A stretch of 64,000 nucleotides of DNA from Rhizobium lentis. Its GTDB lineage: Bacteria; Pseudomonadota; Alphaproteobacteria; Rhizobiales; Rhizobiaceae. The notes under the pieces are model-generated. The model ran no database searches. It saw only the letters and a program-made list of their open reading frames with translations, and had not been told where the DNA came from. The position numbers and the translations under genes are program-made. The stretch spans positions 62,001 to 126,000 of the forward strand of contig NZ_JACHBD010000008.1 of the NCBI RefSeq assembly GCF_014200175.1, read 5' to 3'. Below, in pieces: positions 50,316 to 57,587 of the stretch; position 1 is the stretch's first letter; every line of letters starts with the position of its first letter.

Positions 50316-51926
50316 TCACACCGGCCCGGTATCCTGTCTCGATCGCGCCGACTCCGGCAGGGCTTCATCCAGAGCTGCAATCGCCTCCTTGAGCGCCGTC
50401 CTGACCCGAAGTCGGTCGGCAGGCTCCACCCGGCTCATATCCAGATGCAGGTCGAGGCCGGCGAGATGTTCACTCAGAACGCGGCTCTTATGATCCGCGC
50501 CGAGCGTCAGCCCGTCCACAGCATAGGGCACGATCTCGCGCTGTATGCCCTTCATCGTGATCGGCGGCAGCGGATGGGCATCGACGATCTCGTTGACCAG
50601 CGCATAGGTTTCGTAGCTGATGACGATCTCCCCGCCCTGGGCGATCGATTGCAGGCGGGCCGCGAGATTGGCCTCCGCGCCGATGATCGTATAGTCCATG
50701 CGGTCGCTGCTGCCGAAATTGCCGACATTGCAATAGCCGCTGTTGATTCCCATGCGCACGACGAAAGGCTCTTCGGTGCCGTTTCTGCGCCATCTGTCCT
50801 TCAGTTCGCCGAGGCGGCGCTGCATGTCGACGGCCATGCGCAGGCAGGCTTTCGCATCCTCCTCCGGCCCCTTCGTTTCCGGGTCGCCGAAGAAGACAAG
50901 CATGGCGTCGCCGATGAACTTGTCCACCGTGCCGCCATGCGCCAGGGCAATGTTCGACATCTCGGTCAGATATTCGTTGAGCATGTCCGTCAGCGCTTCC
51001 GGCTGTAGCCGCTCGGTGGTCGCGGTGAAATCCTTGATGTCGGAGAAGAAGATCGTCAGGCGCTTGCGCTCGGTATGGACCACCACGTCCTTCTGCCCGC
51101 TGAAAATGCTCTTGTAGATCTGCGGCGAGAGGTAGCGTGAAATCTTCAGCGAGACGCTGGCGAGGAATTCGTTGGCCGCTTCCAGGTCCTGGTTGGCGTT
51201 ATGGATCGCGCGCGCCTGCTGCCGTTGCAGCAGAATGAAGCTGAGGCCGATGATGGCGACAAAAAGAAAGTAGCAAAGCAGGTATTTGAAGGCGAAGACG
51301 TTGCTCGCATAGGGCTGCCGGATGATCACTTCCTGAATGCCGCGCACATCGCCAACCTTCCAATCGGTCTTTGGGCTTTCCGGATGGCTGTTGTGGCAGG
51401 CAACGCAGGCCTGACCCATGACAACGGGGGTGATGAACCGCAGGGTATCGGTCAGTCCGACACGCGTGAGATCGTTCAGCGTCTGTTGCGGATTGGTGCG
51501 CAGCGCCGCGAGCGCTTGTCTTTCGAAGTCGTCGAGCTCGTGGGATGCGCGGCTCTTGAACGGCAGGTCGGAGACGAAACGATAGGTGATATTGGCCTGC
51601 TGTTCCTTGATGACGCCGCCGAGCTCCAGCGAAAGTGTTGCCGGCAGCGGGATAGCGCCTGGAATATTGCGGTAGTTGTGGGAGACGACCGTGCCGGCGG
51701 TCGCACCGCTGGCATGCGCGGCCAAAACACGTCCGACGACGTTCGCCGAATAATAGGAGCGAATGCTCGATATCAGCGAACTCATGTCACGCGCCTGTCG
51801 CCGCAAGGTATTTCCCGAGAGATCGCTGATGTCGAGCCAGACGGCAAGCGGCAGCCCGGCCAGCATGGCCAGCACGACGACGATCAGCCAGTAGCCGCTG
51901 CGGCGCGCGGCGGATTCGGAAATCAC
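50316..51926 (-). CDS. Adenylate/guanylate cyclase with periplasmic Tll0287-like heme domain
   Basis: A 536-residue class III nucleotide cyclase. A helix at 12-30 and another at 213-233 enclose a periplasmic domain of the Tll0287/DUF3365 type, with the c-type heme motif CVACH (174-178) in VMGQACVACHNSHPESPKTDW. The cytoplasmic catalytic domain shows the metal aspartates in FFSDIKDFT (Asp296) and DKFIGDAMLVFFGDPE (Asp340), then NSGYCNVGNFGSSDRMDYTIIGAEANLAARLQ with the transition-state residues. A periplasmic heme would let it sense redox state, NO or a similar ligand. It is divergent from a CHASE2 cyclase gene. Confidence 0.9.
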   Translation of the reverse strand: MISESAARRSGYWLIVVVLAMLAGLPLAVWLDISDLSGNTLRRQARDMSSLISSIRSYYSANVVGRVLAAHASGATAGTVVSHNYRNIPGAIPLPATLSLELGGVIKEQQANITYRFVSDLPFKSRASHELDDFERQALAALRTNPQQTLNDLTRVGLTDTLRFITPVVMGQACVACHNSHPESPKTDWKVGDVRGIQEVIIRQPYASNVFAFKYLLCYFLFVAIIGLSFILLQRQQARAIHNANQDLEAANEFLASVSLKISRYLSPQIYKSIFSGQKDVVVHTERKRLTIFFSDIKDFTATTERLQPEALTDMLNEYLTEMSNIALAHGGTVDKFIGDAMLVFFGDPETKGPEEDAKACLRMAVDMQRRLGELKDRWRRNGTEEPFVVRMGINSGYCNVGNFGSSDRMDYTIIGAEANLAARLQSIAQGGEIVISYETYALVNEIVDAHPLPPITMKGIQREIVPYAVDGLTLGADHKSRVLSEHLAGLDLHLDMSRVEPADRLRVRTALKEAIAALDEALPESARSRQDTGPV

Positions 51927-52223
51927 GGCGACCCTTACCCTTCTCTTGAAAAAGCGTGCGATTTTCGATCGCTACATGAACATTTCGCCGGGCGCCCGGC
52001 AAGGTCGAAGCCTTGTCATCCTGGTAAAAGCCTGGCCAAAAATCGCAGCCGGGGGCTCATTGAAGGCCGCTCCTTATCGGCTGAGTGGAAAGACGAAGGG
52101 CCACCGGTCGAAAACGGAGCGTCCGGGATGCGTGCGTGAATGGCATTCGGGCCGAAAGCGGCGTAGCCTGTCTGCCGGCAGACGCAGGCCGCTCCGTCGG
52201 CGGCGGGAGGGACAGCCGGTGAG
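51927..52223. other. Intergenic region between divergent cyclase genes
   Basis: 297 bases with no convincing gene; it must contain the promoters of both cyclases. GGGAGGG (52205-52211) precedes the CHASE2 cyclase start. Nothing else is clear. Confidence 0.5.
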
Positions 52224-54407
52224 ATGATGGCACGCGCGCAGCAAATCGGTGTGGTTATCGGCCTGGCGATCGTGGCGGCGCTGACAATGCTGCGGGCCGA
52301 CGATCCCGGGATTTTCAAGCTGATCCGCGGGGTGACCTTCGACGAATATCAGCGGCTGCTTCCGAGAAGCTTCGAACCGATGCCGGTCCGCGTGGTTGAC
52401 ATCGACGAAGCCTCGCTGCGCGAATTCGGTCAGTGGCCGTGGCCGCGGGACAGGCTGGCGCTGTTGGTGGACAGGCTCTCGCAAATGGGGGCGGCGGCCA
52501 TCGCCTTCGATGTTCTTTTCGCCGAACCGGACCGGCTGTCGCCGCGCACCGTCGTTCGCGAGGTCGCCGGCGTCGATCCTCTGCTGGCGGAGAAATTGCC
52601 CGATAACGACGAGATATTCGCCGGCTCGATTGCCGGTAAACCCGTCGTGCTCGGCTTCGGCCTGTCCAACGAGGGCAGTTACCGACCGCCCGTCAAGGCG
52701 GGCTTCGCCGTCACGGGCGAAAGCCCGATCTCGGCCCCGCCCGTTCTCCGCGCTTCGACGCCGCTCAGGCCGCAACTGGAGGCCAATGCGGCAGGGCTTG
52801 GCCATATCAGCCTCAATCCGGGCAATCCCTCGCCTGTGGTTCGCGCGGTTCCGCTGTTCCTGACCGATGGCGAGCAGCTCTATCCGAATCTGGCTATTGA
52901 GGCGCTGCGGGTGGCGCAGGGGGTGTCGACTTATGTGCTGTCGGGCGCGCCCGACCGCGCCGGCATTATGACATCGGCAAAGATCGGCGACTTCGTCGTG
53001 CCGCTGACGGCCGTCGGCGAACTCTGGCTCTATGTCACGCCGGACCGGGCTGAGCGCTATATCTCTGCACGCCAGGTGCTCTCCGGTACTGGCGCCAGCC
53101 CCGACGTTGCGGCCGCCATCAACGGCAGCGTCATTTTCGTCGGGACTTCGGCCGCCGGCCTGCAGGACATTCGCGTCACCGCGCTCGGCGAGAATGTCCC
53201 TGGCGTCTCGCTGCATGCGCAGGCCGTCGAGCAGATTCTCTCCGGCCAGTTCCTGTCACGGCCCGACTGGGCGGACGGGCTGGAAATCCTGACGATCGCG
53301 GTGCTCGGATGCCTGCTCGTCGTGATCACGACCTTCGTCAGTCCCGCCGTCGCCCTGGTCTGCGGCCTACTCATTACTGCAATGGCCCTCGTGGCCTCCT
53401 GGCTCTCCTTTCTCCATGCGGGGCTCCTTCTCGATCCGCTGGCGCCGATCGTGAGCGGATCGATCACCCATTTTGCCGCAACCTCGTTCCGCATTCTGGT
53501 GATCGATCGGGAAAGGCGCGAGGTGCGGCGCGCCTTCGGACATTATCTGTCTCCGTCGCTGCTCCATCGCATCGAGCATAACCGCGACGCATTGCGCCTC
53601 GGCGGCGACGACCGCGAGCTGACGGTCATGTTCGTCGACGTCAGGAACTTCACCGAGATGAGTGAACGGCTGGCGCCGACGGATGTCGTCGCCTTCCTGA
53701 ACACATTGCTCGACGCGCTGAGCCGTCATGTCGTGGCCAATGAAGGCACACTCGACAAGTTTATCGGCGATTCGATCATGGCGTTCTGGAATGCGCCGGT
53801 TGATGTTGCGGATCATGAAGCCAAGGCCGTTCGCACAGCCCTGGCCATGCGCGAGACACTCGCCGAACTGAACGCCAGCGATGCCTTCGGCTTCGGTCCC
53901 GATCAGGAGGTCGGGATCGGCATCGGCATCCATACCGGCATTGCCTGCGTCGGCAATATGGGCGCCAAGACCCGCTTCAACTATTCGGCTGTCGGAGATG
54001 CCGTCAACGTCGCCGCCCGCATCGAGTCATCATGCAAAGAGGTAGGCTTCGATATCCTCATCTCCGACAGCACTGCACGTTCAGTGAAAGGAATGGCGCT
54101 GATCGACGCCGGGGCCATTCCACTGAAGGGAAAGAGCAGCCGCACCAAGATCCTTGCCGTCCTCGGCGATGAGCAGGTAGCGGCATCCCGGGAATTCGCC
54201 GCGCTCAATGCCGTTCACCGGCAATTGATGCAAGCCCTGCATTCGCATTCAAAGAATACCCGCAAACTTATGGATACGGCAAAGCTCAGGGCGGATGAAG
54301 TGCTGGGCGGTTTGGTGGAATTCTATCGGCGGATCCCCAGCAGGACTGGCCATTTTCGGGAATTGTCTGCCGGGAACGAAAAGAGCGCTGCCGATGCCGA
54401 AAAGTAG
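52224..54407 (+). CDS. CHASE2-domain adenylate/guanylate cyclase
   Basis: A 727-residue membrane class III cyclase. One N-terminal helix (about 8-24) leads into a periplasmic CHASE2 sensor with the signature VRVVDIDEASLREFGQWPWPRD (near 55-76) and FVGTSAAGLQDIRVTALGENVPGVSLHAQAVEQIL (near 310-345). Three helices follow (about 355-425). The catalytic domain has LTVMFVDVRNFTEMSE (metal Asp), KFIGDSIMAFWNAPV (second Asp) and HTGIACVGNMGAKTRFNYSAVGDAVNVAARIESSCKE. The C-terminal tail of about 80 residues is unassigned. It is convergent with a FecR-domain gene and divergent from a heme-domain cyclase. Confidence 0.92.
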   Translation: MMARAQQIGVVIGLAIVAALTMLRADDPGIFKLIRGVTFDEYQRLLPRSFEPMPVRVVDIDEASLREFGQWPWPRDRLALLVDRLSQMGAAAIAFDVLFAEPDRLSPRTVVREVAGVDPLLAEKLPDNDEIFAGSIAGKPVVLGFGLSNEGSYRPPVKAGFAVTGESPISAPPVLRASTPLRPQLEANAAGLGHISLNPGNPSPVVRAVPLFLTDGEQLYPNLAIEALRVAQGVSTYVLSGAPDRAGIMTSAKIGDFVVPLTAVGELWLYVTPDRAERYISARQVLSGTGASPDVAAAINGSVIFVGTSAAGLQDIRVTALGENVPGVSLHAQAVEQILSGQFLSRPDWADGLEILTIAVLGCLLVVITTFVSPAVALVCGLLITAMALVASWLSFLHAGLLLDPLAPIVSGSITHFAATSFRILVIDRERREVRRAFGHYLSPSLLHRIEHNRDALRLGGDDRELTVMFVDVRNFTEMSERLAPTDVVAFLNTLLDALSRHVVANEGTLDKFIGDSIMAFWNAPVDVADHEAKAVRTALAMRETLAELNASDAFGFGPDQEVGIGIGIHTGIACVGNMGAKTRFNYSAVGDAVNVAARIESSCKEVGFDILISDSTARSVKGMALIDAGAIPLKGKSSRTKILAVLGDEQVAASREFAALNAVHRQLMQALHSHSKNTRKLMDTAKLRADEVLGGLVEFYRRIPSRTGHFRELSAGNEKSAADAEK

Positions 54408-54571
54408 AAGCGATTTTCGAAGAGCGGTGTCCTTCTTCGGGATATCGCCTTCACTGCCCGACACGCCGGCAGTCCTCGCCGGCCTTCGCACTGCTCGTCG
54501 ACGCACTACCCCACCGTCTGGCGGACATACCAGTGCCGACGCCTTGACTTGCAAGGATCCCGAAAACAGCC

Positions 54572-55585
54572 TCACCGACCGCGATTGAAATTCCGACTTC
54601 TGTCGTGGTTTCGATCATTCTTATGATCGCGATCGCCATCATGGTGGCGCTGGGGCTCCCGATGATCCAAACCGTGATTTCCGGGCTTTCCGTCATCGTC
54701 ATGGCTCCCATGGCCCTCATGCTTGTCGGGTCTATCCGGCTTGTCATGGTGGGGCTTATCATGGTGCGGCCTGTCGTGATAAGGCCTGTCGTGATGAGGC
54801 TTGTCGGGCTTGTTCGGTTGCTCCTTTTGCGGCTCGGCCTGTGGCGGATCCTGCCTCTGCGGAGCAGGTGCAACTGCTGGCGGCGGCCTTGTTCTGTCCC
54901 TTCTTTCCGGCACAACGGAGGCCATATTGCAGCCGCCGAGCATGCCGAGGCCGCCCGAAAGCCGCTGGTTGCCGGAAAGGAAGGGCAGGGCACGCTGGTT
55001 TCCAAGTCTGTCAAGGATGTTGCGATCGACCCGGCCGGCCGCCGTCATATCGCCATTCGGCTTGGCGACAACGCAATCGCAGCGTTGCTGCAGCTGGCGA
55101 CAGCCGCCGGGGCCGCAAAAGCTGGCCGCGCCGTTCAGGAGTACGACGGCGGTGGTGCCGTCGGCGCCGACATAGAAATCGAATGCGGTGCCGCGCACGC
55201 CGATCGTGCCGGCTGGCGTCAGGATCTGATAGGCCGACGATTTGGAATTGCCGCTGACCCAGCGGAAAGTGCCCTTGGCGGCCTTGATAGTGAGCTTTCT
55301 GACCGATTGCGTATCGTCGAACACAAACTTGTCGATGACGACAGAGGACCCCCAGCCGACCGCAAGTTTGGTGCCGTCACGAAACAGAAACTGGCCAAGG
55401 CCGGATTGCGATGTTCGGATCCGCTCGTCGCGGTGAACGCTGGCATTGACCTCTATTGGTCCAGCCTGTCCGGTGACTTCGGTCTTGATGAGGACAGCCT
55501 GGCCGACCGGCTCGGCAGCGGGCGCCGCCTGGGCGCTGCAAAAGGCGATGAAAAGCGCGTGGAAGAATGAACGCCGACCCCACAT
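54572..55585 (-). CDS. FecR-domain secreted protein with His/Asp-rich tail
   Basis: A 337-residue protein from ATG 55585. The signal peptide ends near QAAPAAEP. The FecR domain (about 30-150) includes NASVHRDERIRTSQSGLGQFLFRDGTKLAVG and GTFRWVSGNSKSSAYQILTPAGTIGVRGTAFDF. A Cys-containing segment (FCGPGGCRQLQQRCDC) follows, then a low-complexity tail from about residue 255 rich in His, Asp, Lys and Pro (HHDRPYHDRPHHDKPHHD and similar), a likely metal-binding or surface region. No sigma factor or TonB receptor gene is adjacent, so it is not a classical FecIR system. It is convergent with the CHASE2 cyclase. Confidence 0.88.
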   Translation of the reverse strand: MWGRRSFFHALFIAFCSAQAAPAAEPVGQAVLIKTEVTGQAGPIEVNASVHRDERIRTSQSGLGQFLFRDGTKLAVGWGSSVVIDKFVFDDTQSVRKLTIKAAKGTFRWVSGNSKSSAYQILTPAGTIGVRGTAFDFYVGADGTTAVVLLNGAASFCGPGGCRQLQQRCDCVVAKPNGDMTAAGRVDRNILDRLGNQRALPFLSGNQRLSGGLGMLGGCNMASVVPERRDRTRPPPAVAPAPQRQDPPQAEPQKEQPNKPDKPHHDRPYHDRPHHDKPHHDKPDRPDKHEGHGSHDDDGKPGNHGLDHREPQRHHDGDRDHKNDRNHDRSRNFNRGR

Positions 55586-55882
55586 GACACAAGAACCCCG
55601 GCAAGGGGGGAGAATTAACATTTTAGTAACTTCTTGTCTTCTCGCCCTCTTGGGTGAGGGCTAGCCGACGGCCCGATCCCATTGCGTTTAACGCCACTCC
55701 CGTGAATGGCATTCGCTTCAGACTCGGGCAGGTGTGTCCTGAAAAACAGGGCGCTTTTCGACATCATGTCGCTCAGTGTCAAAACCAAAGCTCTCGCGCG
55801 TCGCAAAAGAGCCGTTGTGCCGCATTTGGATTTGCGATTTGTATGACACGGAGAATGGCCTGCCCGAAGGAGAAGAAGGCGG
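55586..55882. other. Intergenic region between FecR gene and soxB
   Basis: 297 bases between divergent genes. TTAACATTTTAGTAAC near 55615 is AT-rich and fits a promoter. GCCCTCTTGGGTGAGGGC (55647-55664) is a short hairpin. AGGAGAAGAAGGCGG precedes the soxB start. I see no gene. Confidence 0.5.
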
Positions 55883-57136
55883 ATGCGGAAATATTCGGTT
55901 TTTGCCGTGGCGCGAGAGGCCCTTCGTGGCCACAGAGGCTGGGAGAAGCAGTGGACGTCGCCGGAACCGCGCGCCGAATACGACGTCGTCATCATTGGCG
56001 CCGGCGGACACGGCCTGGGCGCCGCCTATTATCTCGCCAAGGAGCATGGCATCACCAATGTGGCGGTGATCGAGAAGGGCTGGCTCGGCGGCGGCAATAC
56101 CGGGCGTAACACCACCATCATCCGCTCAAACTATCTCTATGAAGAGAGCATGCACATTTACGAGCATTCGATGAAGCTCTGGGAGGGGCTTTCACAGGAG
56201 CTCAACTACAATGTGATGTATTCGCCGCGCGGCGTGATGATGCTCTCGCACAATATTCACGACCAGCAGTCGTTCAAGCGGCATATCCACGCCAACCGGC
56301 TCTACGGCATTGACAATGAATGGCTGACGCCGGAACAGGCGAAGGCCTATTGCCCGCCGCTCGATATCTCCGCCAGCGCGCGCTACCCGATCAACGGTGC
56401 GGCACTGCAGCGGCGCGGCGGCACGGCGCGGCATGATGCGGTCGCCTGGGGTTATGCGCGCGCAGCATCGGACCGCGGTGTCCACATCATCCAGAATTGT
56501 GAAGTGACAGGCATCCGCCGTGCGCACGATGGACGCGTGACCGGCGTCGAGACCACGCGCGGTTTCATCGGCGCCAGAAAGATCGGCGTGTCGGCGGCCG
56601 GCCACACGACGACAATCATGAAGATGGCCGACGTGCGGGTGCCGCTGCAATCGAGCCCGCTGCAGGCGCTGGTTTCCGAGCCGCTGAAGCCGATCTTCCC
56701 CTGCGTTGTCATGTCGAACACGGTGCACGCCTATATCTCCCAGTCCGACAAGGGAGAACTGGTGATCGGCGCCGGCACCGACCAGTACAATTCCTATTCC
56801 CAGACCGGCGGGCTGCAGATCATCACCCACACGCTCGATGCCATCTGCGAACTCTTCCCGATGTTCCGGCGCGTCAAGATGATGCGCCAATGGGGCGGCA
56901 TCGTCGACAACACGCCGGATCGCTCGGCGATCCAGTCGAAGACGCCGGTTCCCGGGCTTTACGTCAATTGCGGCTGGGGCACCGGCGGCTTCAAGGCGAC
57001 GCCGGGCTCGGCCAATCTGTTCGCCCATCTGATCGCCCGCGACGAACCGCACAAGTTCAGCGCCGGCCTGACGCTGGAACGTTTCCGCAGCGGCCGGCTG
57101 ATCGACGAGGCTGCAGCGGCGGCGGTGGCGCACTGA
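55883..57136 (+). CDS. soxB: Sarcosine oxidase subunit beta
   Basis: Flavoprotein subunit that demethylates sarcosine to glycine. The 417-residue protein has the FAD-binding Rossmann motif VVIIGAGGHGLGAAYYLA (36-53). The covalent flavin attachment region is RRGGTARHDAVAWGYARA with His184. GTDQYNSYSQTGG and WGGIVDNTPDRSAIQ match the family, and the C-terminal WGTGGFKATPGSANLFAHLIA closes the flavin site. First gene of soxBDAG. C1 units released go to tetrahydrofolate. Sarcosine comes from choline/betaine or glyphosate-like compounds in soil and roots. Confidence 0.94.
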   Translation: MRKYSVFAVAREALRGHRGWEKQWTSPEPRAEYDVVIIGAGGHGLGAAYYLAKEHGITNVAVIEKGWLGGGNTGRNTTIIRSNYLYEESMHIYEHSMKLWEGLSQELNYNVMYSPRGVMMLSHNIHDQQSFKRHIHANRLYGIDNEWLTPEQAKAYCPPLDISASARYPINGAALQRRGGTARHDAVAWGYARAASDRGVHIIQNCEVTGIRRAHDGRVTGVETTRGFIGARKIGVSAAGHTTTIMKMADVRVPLQSSPLQALVSEPLKPIFPCVVMSNTVHAYISQSDKGELVIGAGTDQYNSYSQTGGLQIITHTLDAICELFPMFRRVKMMRQWGGIVDNTPDRSAIQSKTPVPGLYVNCGWGTGGFKATPGSANLFAHLIARDEPHKFSAGLTLERFRSGRLIDEAAAAAVAH

Positions 57137-57179
57137 CGATGGGTGTTTTCGTGCCAACGCTCGCCGCTTCTGTCGCTCA

Positions 57180-57226
57180 CCCCCTCATCCGTCTTTCAGG
57201 CACCTTCTCCCCGCTGGGGAGAAGTG
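57180..57226. repeat. RIME-like unit between soxB and soxD
   Basis: A single unit CCCCTCATCCGTCTTTCAGG then CACCTTCTCCCCGCTGGGGA and GAAG, with the perfect stem CTTCTCCCC/GGGGAGAAG. It matches the left half of the paired elements at 1606 and 9505. It occupies much of the 109-base soxB-soxD gap, ending 20 bases before the soxD start. Confidence 0.75.
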
Positions 57227-57245
57227 GAGGAGAAGGAAATCCTAC

Positions 57246-57587
57246 ATGCTGCTGATCCATTGCCCTTACTGCCAGGAAGAGCGCTCCGAGCTCGAATTCC
57301 GCGGCGCGGGTGACGCGCATATTGCGCGGCCCGCAGATATTGCCTCGATCTCGGACGCGGAATTCGAAGCCTATTTCTTTCTGCGCGACAATCCGAAGGG
57401 GCTGATATTCGAACGCTGGCGGCACATCCATGGCTGCGGACGTTTCTTCAATGCAGTCCGCGACACGGTGAGCGACAAGTTCATCACGACCTACAAGGCA
57501 GGCGAGCCGAAGCCCGAGATCGGTCCTGCAGCCGAGAAGCACGCGCCTGTCGAGACATATGAAGCCCTGGAAGGAGAGGCGCAATGA
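57246..57587 (+). CDS. soxD: Sarcosine oxidase subunit delta
   Basis: A 113-residue zinc-binding subunit. CPYC (Cys6, Cys9) with His60 and Cys64 in RHIHGCGRFFNAVRDTV matches the zinc ligands of the heterotetrameric enzyme. The YKAGEPKPEI stretch is also family-typical. Its stop overlaps the soxA start by 4 bases. Confidence 0.94.
   Translation: MLLIHCPYCQEERSELEFRGAGDAHIARPADIASISDAEFEAYFFLRDNPKGLIFERWRHIHGCGRFFNAVRDTVSDKFITTYKAGEPKPEIGPAAEKHAPVETYEALEGEAQ

Noticed and set aside
54451..55014. Met/Thr/Ile-rich 187-codon minus-strand frame opposite the FecR tail
   Set aside because: It is an alternate reading of the repetitive His/Asp tail of the FecR protein; the repetition produces the odd composition.
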